Below are positions 22,398 to 32,604 of a stretch of DNA of 64,000 nt, in pieces. The position numbers and the translations under genes are program-made. Source of the DNA: Acephala macrosclerotiorum (lineage: Eukaryota > Ascomycota > Leotiomycetes > Helotiales > Mollisiaceae); assembly GCA_014904845.1 (NCBI GenBank), contig MU119236.1:65758-129757 (forward strand). The letters are read 5' to 3'. The notes under the pieces were generated by a model. That model was not told the DNA's origin and did not search any database. It saw only the letters and a list, made by a program, of their open reading frames with translations. The first letter of the stretch is position 1. Each line of letters begins with the position of its first letter.

Positions 22398-22773
22398 ATG
22401 TATGAGAAGTAGAATTATTCTCTGCCACGATTTAGAGATGAAGATCTTTAGGAGTCTGTCGTGCAAGCAGATTAGTACTAGCGAGCGAGTTGATACTCGA
22501 TTTTATGATACTTAGAATCGCATTTATTTGAGCCTTGATTTGACTCCTATTATAAACTGTGTTTAGGCGCACTGTCTTTTCGAGTTTAGCGTACTACCTT
22601 GGTAATAATGATTGAAAAATGGGTATTTAAATGAGCTTACGCTTTCGATCGTACGTTACAAGGTTTTTGATTGCAGAATTAACATTTAGTCCGGTCGAAA
22701 CTCACTTATCAAAATTGAAGAAAACACTCGAAAGAAGGTAATATGTCAGGCATTTGTATAAATACAAGCTCTC
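22398..22773. other. Intergenic region, nothing recognised
   Basis: About 375 nt downstream of the ankyrin gene's 3' end, somewhat AT-rich. No feature seen. Confidence 0.4.
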
Positions 22774-25634
22774 TTAAACTCTCTCGCTCAGTAGCTTTTT
22801 GATAGTTTCGTGCCCGTGCCCAATAGCTATATCAAGTGCTGTTTGCCCAAAATAATCAATAGCGTCTATATTAGCACTATAATCAAGCAATAGCTTGATA
22901 ATAGCTTCGCGCCCTTTCTTAGTAGCGAGATGAAGCGCTGTTTCTTGATAATCGTTATCAACGTTTATACTAGCACCGCGGTCGAGCAATAACTTGGTAA
23001 TAGCTTCGTGCCCTCCTATAACAGCGAAATGAAGCGCTGTTTGTTGATATTTATTACCAACGTCTATACTAGCACCATAGTCGAGCAATAACTTAGTAAT
23101 AGTCTCGTGCCCATTTTTAGAAGCGAAATGAAGCGCTCTCCATTGGTATTTATTACTAGCGTCTATACTAGTACCACGGTCAAGCAATAGCTTGGTAATA
23201 GCTTCGTGTCCTTCTATGGCAGCGAGATGAAGCGCTGTTTGTTGATATTCATTACCAACGTCTATACTAGCACCGCGGTCTAGCAACAGCTGGGTAACAG
23301 CTTCTTGGCCATTGTCCACAGCCTTGTGCAAAGCCGTGGTTAAGCCATCGTCCACAAAATTGACATCAGCGCCGTTCTGGACCAGAAGTTGGACTGCATT
23401 AAGATTCCCTTGACTCGCCAGAGCATGAAGAATCTGGCCTGTAGCGACTCTTTCTCCGCTTACTGCTGCTCCATGATAAAGCAATAGCGATGTTGTTTCG
23501 TCATGTCCAGCAATCATAGACTTGTGTAGAGCTCCCCAGCCATCATCTGTCAGCGCATTGACATCTGCATCATTCTCAAGCAGTATCCGTATAACAGCAT
23601 TGTGCCCATTCTCAGCGGCTTTGTGGAGGGCTGTGGTTCCATTTTCCGCCTTTCTCCTTGCGTCGCATCCTATTCGCAGAAGGAATTGAACCGTTCCTTC
23701 ATGTCCTCTTCGAGCAGCGTTGAATATAGGAGTCTCTAGATATCCATTCGCTGCGTTGATATCAGATCCTTTCAAAAACAGTGTGGAAATCGAGTCTTTG
23801 CGTCCAGCTGCGGCAGCTTGGAACAGTGGTGTTTCATCATGGCCATCTCTTGCCTCAAGGTTCGCGCCATGGTCGGCCAAAATCCCTATCGTCTCAAGGA
23901 GTCCATATGATGCAGCCAAATGCAACGCTGTCTCTCCAAAAACATTGAATAACTCAGGATCCGCCCCCTTCTCAAGTAAGAGTTTTGTAGCCTTCGGGTT
24001 TCTGTTTGCCACTGAAAGATGCAATGGAGTGTCATCGCGTCCATTTGGTTTGTTGACATCTGCTTGGTGATCCAGAAGAAGACACATGGTAGAGATATGC
24101 CCATGTTCCACCGAGTGATGTAAGGCTGTCGAAGCATTCTCTGTCTCTGCATCGATATCCGCCCCTAGGTTGACGAGCATTGACACAGCGTCGTTCTGCT
24201 GACTTCGTGCAGCAGCGAAGAGGGGCGTCCATCCGTTCCTATCCCGAAGGGAAATATCTTCCCCTTTTGATGCTAGCAATTTCAGGAGAGATGTATACCC
24301 GTTGTTGCTTGCCCAGTGCAGCCCACTCCATCCGGTACCACTCTCTGTGTGAATTCGAGGTGCTTTGTTCAGCAATGATCGTACCAGTGGCTTGTTTCCC
24401 TCTGCACAGGCAGTATAGAGTTTTGCATGCAACGTCGTGAGTTTCCACAGAAGTCTGCCTTCGACCCCTAGTGTGGTACTAGTATGCGGTCTCTGATAAT
24501 TTGCTGCTTGATCTGCTAGTAGTGTAACTGAGTTGACTTCGTTAATGTCTGTGATAGAAAAATGCTAGACAGTTTGACTAACCATATTCTAGCTTCCAAT
24601 TAGTGATTTCAAAAACGCTCTCTTCGATATCCCCAGAGACTTTCAGATCTTTGCAGGCAGAAAAGAGTGCAATCATGGTGTCGTGCCATTTCGTTTGCAC
24701 AGATTGACAATGTGATTGGAGAGAGTCGAGATTGTGTGCGGCCTGTGTCAAACTTGCTAACCTGATCTCAGAACCAATTGTAATCACACATAGGACAAAC
24801 ATGATAGTGAGGGTCTCGACGTGATTAGTCTTCTTGCGCATAGTGTTGTCAAGTTGCTGGAGGAACTTGTGGATTGAGGCTCTCATCGTTCCGATGAGTT
24901 TAGTTGGATTCGGGGAAGGGGCATCATTTTGGCCTTGGGTAACCAAATCGCACAACCGGAGAGATGCTAAGAGGTAATCCAAAGCCGAGGAAAAGCAAAT
25001 CTATAGCGGTTAGCCGAGTCCTCGTACCGAGAAGGATGCCTTGCGTCATTGTCGGTCATTGTTGCATCTTCCTCAATCAGATCAAGAAGGTAAGAATAGA
25101 GACCGGATTTGAATATTCCTTTCGCAGAAAGTAGCTTGATATTGGCTCTAATGTCGGATAGGAGCTCGGGGACAGATCGGGGAGCGTAATCTTTAGTTAG
25201 CCCGGCATCTGCATCTAGTAGCGATGAATAGTCTATGTGTGTTAGCATACGTATCAAACTTTCAGGTAAGACCTTCTTCACCAGGAAATAGGAAATTGCC
25301 CAATTTTGTTAATTGGCCTCTTTGGCATCCCAGATTTGGATGAAGCCCCCAAAAGCCCGAGTTTCGTTGGCATTCTTGGCAAGTACCTTCTCCGTTACAC
25401 TGTACGGGTTAGCACGTGATGTTTTGGCTCGGCTTATGCAAACGATCTACTTACGGGTTTCTTGAGGTATCGGCACCGCCAACAGGCACCCGATCCTTTC
25501 TTTAGATCGTTTGCGCGTTTCGACACATCGCTATAGTTTCCTGGGCCCTGACGGCGGCCCGTGCCGCCACTTTGTCGCGGCCGTTTTGCGGGATTGCTCA
25601 AGTCAACGAATTCGTACATCCGTTTTTCAGCCAT
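22774..25634 (-). CDS. Zn2Cys6-like zinc-cluster protein fused to ankyrin repeats
   Basis: Five exons (25634-25455, 25399-25282, 25232-25045, 25000-24583, 24548-22774) sum to 892 residues in one frame. Residues about 45-95 form a zinc cluster spaced C-x2-C-x6-C-x5-C-x2-C-x14-C (ACWRCRYLKKP, CNGEGTCQEC, LGCQRG). This is followed by a basic N-terminal segment and a helical middle region of about 220 residues. The C-terminal 570 residues are about 16 ankyrin repeats of about 33 residues, the last six nearly identical to each other (AITKLLLDRGASID, QQTALHLA). Expected role: a nuclear DNA- or protein-binding regulator using ankyrin repeats for contacts. Intron 3 (25001-25044) needs a GC donor and intron 4 is only 34 nt, so those joints are less sure. 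Confidence 0.72.
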
Positions 25635-26284
25635 GTTGGGCAGCTCAAACGAACAAAACCAATTCCGCGAGGTAGTGCGTGGTTCTATGTTCTAGGTAAG
25701 CTGTCGAAGAGCAAGAGGTTCGTTCGCCTTATGATCGAAGGTTAAAAGCCACGTCTGACACCCGAGTTGCTCGCTATGCCATTTCGGGTAGGCGGTAGAT
25801 TTGCCCCTCCGCTTGTGCCTTCAACCGCCCACTCGATTTGGTATCGCGCGTCGGCTCGGGACACGCAGAGGTGCAGAGGATTGATGCAGCCACAAAGGAG
25901 CTGTGCCTCCACAGAACGTGCTCCAGCCTACCCGGTATTGAAAGCAGCTGCAGCGATCTCTGCCACATCATGCGTGGGGAGCCTCGCAATTTCAGGACTA
26001 TTCCTGTTCGAGTGGGCGGTTGATCAAAATATATGTCTACCGCCTACCCCAACAGTATCCAACATGTCAAAATGCGCTGGGAGAGGAGAAAACAATGGGT
26101 TTCGTGCCACGGCTCTCGCATGCATCCTCGATTGCAGCCCATGCTGCAATTCACCGCAGCATCGCAACCTTTTTCCGGTGTAAATCTCAGATGAGGACGT
26201 GAGTCCTTTTAGTCCTTCGGTCTTCCGTCTTCAAATTTCAATCTCAGAAAGCGATACCTTCTCCTCAGCCGCTGCTCAATCAAC
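25635..26284. other. Intergenic region between divergent genes
   Basis: 650 nt upstream of both the zinc-ankyrin gene (-) and a small membrane-protein gene (+), presumably promoters. Open frames at 25767-26183 lack an ATG and any motif. Confidence 0.45.
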
Positions 26285-26735
26285 ATGGCAAATACTACGA
26301 ACCTCACTCCATCCACAACAGGACTCCCTATCCCTATATCTGTTTCAACCTCAGGCTCGTCCCCTTGGGCTTTACAGGCGCTCACTGGACTCGTCTTTGG
26401 GGTTTTTATGCTTGGGATCGCATTGTACACTCTATGGCAAATCCGCCATCGACCTGGAGGCAACGGCCGTGGTAACCTTATCCTCCGTTCACTTCGTGCC
26501 AATTCATAACCAGCAGCAGATGAGGAAAGTTTTGTCAACGGATCTGAGCTTCAAACTTTGGATAACCCATCGAACGTGCGAATGGTAAGCTCTTGCAGTC
26601 TTTCAAATAGATAGAGGCATTCCTAACAAGTCACAGACAACAGACTACCGGTACTATAACGCTGTTCCGTGCAGAATTCCTGATGATCCCAATTTGGAGC
26701 AACAAAGCCTTGTTTCCGACACCCCCAGATTATAG
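26285..26735 (+). CDS. Small single-pass membrane protein, three exons
   Basis: Exons 26285-26471, 26517-26584 and 26637-26735 join in frame to 117 residues. A Ser/Thr-rich N-terminus (MANTTNLTPSTTGLPIP) precedes one helix (LTGLVFGVFMLGIALYTLW), a basic stop-transfer IRHR and a polar tail ending SLVSDTPRL. Both introns are GT-AG and the second has a TCCTAAC branch site. The intron-1 acceptor is a tandem CAGCAG, so a one-residue NAGNAG variant is possible. Without splicing the frame ends at 26509, which would hide the tail. Function unknown. Confidence 0.6.
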
Positions 26736-27471
26736 TCTCGATCAACGGCTATTCCTCACATTCGAGTTCGATACAACGGCAGGTGTGCCAGTAGAGCTGG
26801 AAAGAAGTTGCCATATGTTGTAGGGTAAGCCCAGTGGTAGGGAAGGGTGGAAGCTTTTGCATTGTAGTTGAGATCTACTGAGGTTAGATATACTCTGTGT
26901 ACTATTCCCGCGGCGTGATATAGTTGAGTGGCCAACGTGCGCTTCCTTAGTGGATGCTATTGTTGGGGTAATCGTCGTATAAAACGGCGATTAAGACTGC
27001 TGAATTCAGCGGCCATCGCACCTGACCATAGAATTTGATTGTAATTAACAATCATAAGTCATTCGCCTGAAATTCTGCATTGCTTGTGAAGTAGTGAGCT
27101 ATATTGTCAGTCCTGTCCTTCAAGCTTCAAGCTTCGTGGGGGTCTCGCGTGGGTTGACAAATATTAGCATGACTTTGACCTGAAAGACACGCCCAAGTTA
27201 TGGTAGTTCTTCAGTCGTACAAGCTGGGAGGTTGACAAATGGTCTCCAAGTTACCCACGCACGCTCTAAGATGAGCAATATATCATAGGTTCTGAGGTAA
27301 TCAATAAGTCATGCCGACAGGTCATGATTCACAACTCTGGTCCTATTAAGTTTTCCAACAACAAAATCTTCAACATCGCAACTGAGTTAGAAGGTACTTA
27401 CTTCTGGCCCTCCCTAGAAAGTAACAAACATATCTTCACAACTCCTTTCAGCAAGGGACTTATTAAGACCG
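26736..27471. other. Intergenic region, nothing recognised
   Basis: About 735 nt of ordinary composition between two small membrane-protein genes. No supported gene or repeat. Confidence 0.4.
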
Positions 27472-27831
27472 ATGTCGTTTAGAAACCATAACCCACACAA
27501 GCCACAAAGTCTCATCCACGCAGCCACTTTATTATTCGCGTTATGCACATCCTCAAGCACAGCTCAACCCATCAACCATCGCCAAACCTTGACACAACAG
27601 ACGCAACATGCCAGTCTTGAGACCAGGGGTATGAACGAGGCAGGCAAGATCACTCTGTTGGTCTTCATGCCTTTGGCTGGGGTGATGATACTTGGAACCT
27701 TCTATTGGGTCATCTTCAGTGATAAAGTAGCGGAAAGTTGCGCGCAACGAAAGGAGAGGCGGAAGCTTAGAAAGGCTGAGAAGACAAAGAAGGCACCCGG
27801 TGTTGAGCTTAGTGTTCTTCTAGCGACATGA
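27472..27831 (+). CDS. Secretory single-helix protein, paralogue of the 20550 gene
   Basis: A 119-residue frame with an N-terminal signal-like helix (LIHAATLLFALCTSSSTAQ), a Gln/Thr-rich spacer with a dibasic-poor ETRG site, one transmembrane helix (ITLLVFMPLAGVMILGTFYW) and a very basic tail (QRKERRKLRKAEKTKK). From residue 54 (MNEAGK) onward it aligns without gaps to the 43-residue protein at 20550. It is therefore probably an extended version carrying its own signal and spacer. If the first helix is cleaved, the mature protein is a small type I membrane protein with a basic cytosolic tail. Function unknown. Confidence 0.6.
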   Translation: MSFRNHNPHKPQSLIHAATLLFALCTSSSTAQPINHRQTLTQQTQHASLETRGMNEAGKITLLVFMPLAGVMILGTFYWVIFSDKVAESCAQRKERRKLRKAEKTKKAPGVELSVLLAT

Positions 27832-27834
27832 TCC

Positions 27835-28257
27835 CTCGAGGTTTAGTGTATGAAGCTCGTTGCGGGGAGGATAGTTATCGAACATGGATTTTAGTACACT
27901 ACATAATCATTACACAGGGCGATTTTCATTGCGAAGAGTTCTTGATTGGTCTTCATTCTCCCGACTACCCTCATGGGATTTCTAGGCTGCATCTTTACCT
28001 CCGTTTCACCGGCAAGTTCGAGATGGGAGACTGAAAAGGAATAACGAAGGGTGTGGCTAGAATACATATCGAACCTGAAGCCCTGAATAAATCTCGAATT
28101 GATGCATGAATGTTTGAAGGAGTCATTTGTCATGGAATTTCTTGCGGCAAAAACTTCCTACATTCCATTTTTACACCTCAACTCCGCTGTCTCAAATTTT
28201 TACACTAGGACCACCACAAACTTCCGTCGGCTCAATCTGCCTTGACAGTACTCTAGT
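27835..28257. other. Intergenic region, nothing recognised
   Basis: About 420 nt without a supported gene. Confidence 0.35.
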
Positions 28258-28490
28258 ATGAGAAACCTGTTCAACTTCCTCGCGCTGTGCATCTTCTACT
28301 TTACAATCCACCTGTGCCCAAGCTATTGACTCTATCCCCCCTCGGACAAATTTCGACTATACGCTGCGTTGCATCTAGCTATTCTTTCAGCAACTCATTA
28401 TGACGTACATCCATGGTTTCTTCGTTCTCTCCATCTTTCTAGATGCATAAATAGCATCCTCAATCCTGCCACTCACTGGTTCAAGCTTAG

Positions 28491-28745
28491 CTGCATTTCT
28501 CGACGCAAATTCTCTTCAACGCTGCAAAGCACAACCCCAACAGAGATTACGACATCGTCAAACGGCAAAACATTCCAGAAGGTGCGGGTAATGCCACATC
28601 TCTAGCAGGCAATCGTCCTTCAGTGGTGATGATCATATTTCTCGGTCTTGTGGCACTTTTCTTGACATGCCTCTTGATTCCTGTAGGCTTTGATCTTGTA
28701 GTTTGCGCTGTTGACAGGAATTTTGAGAGCGGGGTCCAACGTTAA
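28491..28745 (+). CDS. Possible last exon of another small membrane protein
   Basis: After a plausible acceptor (CTTAG at 28490) an open 84-codon stretch reads STQILFNAAKHNPNRDYD, VKRQNIPEGAGNATSLAG, then one helix (VVMIIFLGLVALFLTCLL) and a short tail ending at TAA 28743-28745. A separate ATG at 28258 begins a signal-like peptide (MRNLFNFLALCIFYFTIH) that could be its first exon, but I cannot place the donor with confidence. The VKRQ site would suit Kex2 processing. Weakly supported. Confidence 0.3.
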   Translation: MHFSTQILFNAAKHNPNRDYDIVKRQNIPEGAGNATSLAGNRPSVVMIIFLGLVALFLTCLLIPVGFDLVVCAVDRNFESGVQR

Positions 28746-28759
28746 CCGTGGTACTGTAC

Positions 28760-29589
28760 CGCGTCAGTCAGTTGGAAGATGTTTTCTTGCGAAAGCTTAC
28801 TCTGCGAAAGGGTCCAGTTCTCGCACTGTCTCCGCCTTTGCCTGCTGGAACTTTGATGAAAGCCATGCCTAGATTACTTCCAGTGTGTTTGACTGACTCA
28901 CCATTGCCTCCCACGCTATGCGCATCTCCATTGAAGAATGGGGACATAGTAGGGTCGGCGTATTTGCCCCAGTTCCAGTATCTGGTTCCATCAGTATAGG
29001 TGTTTCATTGCATCGAAGGAGGCCAACGGTTAGTAGCCTTCGTAACCACATTCATTCCGTAATGCCTCTTCGTAAGTCCAGATGTAGTATCTGTGCCAAT
29101 GTAAAAAGTTTGCCTAGATTATCAGGGAGACATTCCGAGAGAGGATGTTGGGAAACTTATAGTCCTAATGCACCGACGGAGTCATGTTCATATGCACAAC
29201 AACAAAGTCATCGTACCGGCTTTTCGCTCTTGGATATGATTTCAGGTCTAGCTTCGAAGTCGTATTCATCAGACACTTCACCGACTTGACATAGTCATCT
29301 CTCTCAACGATGGTCAGATCTCCACTGGGTATTTGTGTGAGTATGAGGTGCCGAATTGAAGGAGCAGAGGGGTTTCTTACTATTCTTTTCTGACGGCAAC
29401 GTTTGCTTTCGTGCATGTTGTACGGGCACTCCCGTCTGAGAGGGTACCGTTCAGGACCTTGTACACATTATCCAAGGCGATCTTCGCAAATTCATCATCT
29501 GGACCTCGCCTTGTGAGCGGTGTTGAGGAAGCTGTTGCGGCAAGAGTGAAAGCCAGCAACGTCGAGGTGCCGGAAGCAAGGAGTAGCAT
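28760..29589 (-). pseudogene. Truncated tyrosinase gene (CuA half only)
   Basis: Starts with a signal peptide (MLLLASGTSTLLAFTLAA) and continues through CTKANVAVRKE, an intron (29380-29325), then GDLTIVERDDYVKSVKCLM, DDFVVVHMNMTPSVH, NFLHWHRYYIWTYEEALRN, YWNWGKYADPTMSPFFNGDA and PAGKGGDSARTGPF. This is the N-terminal half of a secreted short-type tyrosinase with the first copper site (HM, VH, HWHR). The second copper site and the rest are absent, because the plus-strand small-protein exon begins there. A TAG also follows SVH in frame before the next intron. It is therefore probably a decayed copy of a different subfamily from the full tyrosinase at 53242. Confidence 0.72.
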
Positions 29590-30700
29590 TCTGAAATGCT
29601 TGCCGCGGAAACTCTTTTAACATCGTAAGATTTGAAAGCAACTCGCTATATATAGAGTGTCCCTCGGGTTTCAATCCGAGAGCGATCGGGTTTGTTTATC
29701 CTAAAATATAAGCTTGATCACATTCCATTCCAACAACGTGTTGTTGATAGCCACTCTGAGGCAAGCCATTGGTGCGCCGAGGACTTGATCTTGCAGATCG
29801 CCCCACAAAGTTTGCCTTGCCCAGAAGCCGGAAGAAGAAATCTAGATTACTTTTCGCCAAAATCGCCATTCAAACATCGTCCATCGAGGAATTGATATAA
29901 TTGCTGAAACTTATCAATTTAGGAAGCGAGTAACGTTCACTTGCTGTCTGTGGGGCTCGACCTGGCAGAATACTACGTCACGCCTCCAGGACTGCCGAGT
30001 TCAAATCAGGCGATTACATAAAAGTAACTGGTTTGGTTGAAATCCCAGAGTGCAGGGCTTCACAGACTGGGATGAGTGCCCCTGGAGGAAAATGGTTCTG
30101 CTGCCAGGGTTCTCCGGATTTCGCAGGCTTACCCACATTCCATTTGCCGAGATTTTGCGACTTTCTTGCGCCTACTCTGTCTAAGGCCTGAGATCACCTT
30201 CAATTAATCACGAACGTTGCAACTTGTTCGATGTTTTGGAAGATATGTGGTAACAAGCTTCATGGAAACTAGAGGGCTTGAGACAAGCAACTTATCTACG
30301 GCGTCAAGTCTGCACGCATGGTGGAGGCATCGGCTTGACTCGACCCAGGATGTTGAAATCCGCCATATTGACCTTTGGTGCGATTTATGATCCAATGTAA
30401 TCAATATGAGCCTGAAAGTAACGCGGCACTACTCAGATGAGGGAGAGTTCAGGGCCCTCCCCGAAACTTGATGTGAACGGATGCATTCGTAACAAAGAAA
30501 GACCTATTTAAGGATAACCAGTTTGGGAAGATACCGTCAAATCTCAACAGAAACGAATAGCAGTTGACTTCAGATCAAAAAGAAGAACTCTCAATTATAT
30601 TCATTACAATAGCATACTAACCAAAAGGAAATATCGAACAAACTTACCCCGAGATAAGCGTTGCGATTTCATCCTGTGCCCCTCCGACAAGCTGACTCTC
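29590..30700. other. 1.1-kb intergenic region, nothing recognised
   Basis: No supported gene or repeat. The part next to 29590 is the presumed promoter of the truncated tyrosinase. The right end is the 3' flank of the MDR gene. Confidence 0.4.
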
Positions 30701-31881
30701 TCACAAAACGACTATAACTTTCTTCGCACTAACTCCCTTTTTTTGAGTATCCATTGCTTCCTGCAAAGCTTCTAACCCTCGTCCAACTACGAGCGGCTCC
30801 GGGCAGGGCTTGAACTCTTCCCCCTCAAGCGCCTTCTCAAGGTAGTTCCCATAGATCTCCTTCCCAACACCATTATCAACCAAAGTTCCCCCAAAGATAA
30901 ACTTCAACTTCGCGCCCTTCATCATAGCTTTCACGTAAAGCTTGACGAAGCCAGATAGGAAAGTCCAAATCTGGTACAAAAACGCGAATCTCTTCGGCAG
31001 AACATCAGGAATGGGGTATGAAGCCATAGAGAGGATCTTGACCCCCTCAATCCGACCAAGGACGTCGAGACATAAACCGGCAGCACCCTGACCAATGGAA
31101 AGCGCTCCTACACTCTTCTTATTCCCGTCATTGAATGCTTTGACGATGTCGTCGACGACTGTTGGAGAGTTGTAGTCCCAAGCCTGAGAGGCACCTAGGG
31201 ATTTCACGAGCGAGTAGTTTCGAGGAGAGCAGGTTGTGAAGACTTCGTATCCGGCTGCGACTGCAAGTTGGATGGCGTTGACGCCGACGGAAGTGGACCC
31301 GCCCCAGATGAGTACTGTCTTTCCTGTTGGTTTTCGTGCAGGCGATGTAGGGAATTGGAGGGAGAGTTGGTCGGTTTGGAAGAGTCCGCAAGATGCGGTT
31401 GAGAGGCCGAGGGGGATTACGCATGCTCTGCATACTTGTCAGTCATCGCTTCTACACTTAAATCAGGAGCTGAGACTTGCTTCTCATATGACATCGAGTC
31501 TGGAATCTTCGCACTCATGTGGTCCAACAACACTGTGTACTCCTGAAACCCACCCTGCGCACTCTCATTGATATTCTCATTAGTCCCAGCACAATGACCA
31601 ATCATCCGATCACCGATCTTAAACCTCTCAACCCCTGGTCCGACCTCGACAACCTCTCCAGCTACATCTGAACCCATGATGAAGGGGTACTTGAGCCAGC
31701 TAAACGTCATGTCGCCGCGTTCTTGGACGAGCCAATCGAGGGGATTGATGGCGATACCATGGTTCTTGACGACGATTTGGGAGGCTTTCGCAGGCGTGTA
31801 GGGTGCGGATCTGACGACGAGCTTGGGAGATTTCTTGTGTTCGAGGTAGGCTGCGGTGTTGGTGGGGGTCTGGGCATCCAT
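30701..31881 (-). CDS. CipB-like MDR zinc-type oxidoreductase
   Basis: Two exons (31881-31481, 31427-30701) give 375 residues. It is a medium-chain dehydrogenase/reductase of the fungal CipB/enoyl-reductase-like group: GIAINPLDWLVQERG, MGSDVAGEVVEVGPGVERFK, GFQEYTVLLDHMSAKIP, then the nucleotide-binding GKTVLIWGGSTSVGVNAIQL. There is no structural or catalytic zinc Cys set, so it probably reduces enones or quinones using NADPH. The intron (31428-31480) starts GCAAGT. Only a GC donor yields the conserved SYEKACVIPLGLSTA junction. The start was chosen at 31881 because the family begins just before its first beta strand. Confidence 0.85.
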
Positions 31882-32604
31882 GTTGGGCGCGGGGTTGTTG
31901 TGATGATGGGGGAATTGAATAGAAATTCGATAAGTACAAAGACGTTTCTGTTCGCTCAAGAAATTGTGACAAGATATATGCTTCGAATAAGGTATGTTGT
32001 CTGAAGATGTCTTTGAGAATTTGTACGAGGAATGGAAGAATGAACTACATCGAGGACAGCAAACGTCTTATACTCCAAACCTACCACATTATCGGACATC
32101 GTGTGCTTCGTATGCCGGAGGAACCAGGTCCCCGTCCTAGAAAAAAGTCCACAACGTCGAAGCTTTCGACACCCACAAGCATCATAGCAAGAAACCGAGG
32201 AAGAGTTAGCGCGTCTTGAACTGATGGAGCGAGTGAGACAGAAGCAGATGCATTTGTGGTACGTTCGAGCTGCAAATCATACGCGGCGATAGGTTGAGAG
32301 CCTGGAGGATATGCAATGGACAAAGTGGTGTTGAAGTGAGGAGAAAAGCGGGCGAGAGTGGCTGAGATGACGGGAACACTAATACAAAATAGGTTAGCTG
32401 GGCAGTGAATCCGACAAAGGGTTAGCGTGAAATCCAGCCACTTTGAGACCTGGCCCTAATTGGCCTCGCCTAGACCTTGACATAAGCTTCGTGCAGCAAC
32501 GACATGCAGACTGTTCAGATCGTTGACAGGTCAAGGTGTCTCGTGTTCGACATGTTTCCTCCAGTTCGCATTCATTCTCCAAACCGAACAATAATGCCAC
32601 AACA
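31882..32604. other. Divergent promoter region, MDR gene and zinc-cluster regulator
   Basis: 720 nt between a minus-strand oxidoreductase and a plus-strand Zn2Cys6 regulator. The head-to-head arrangement would allow co-regulation. No gene seen inside. Confidence 0.45.

Noticed and set aside
25767..26183. Open frames between the zinc-ankyrin gene and the small membrane protein
   Set aside because: No ATG at the start of the longest frame, overlapping frames on both strands and no domain.
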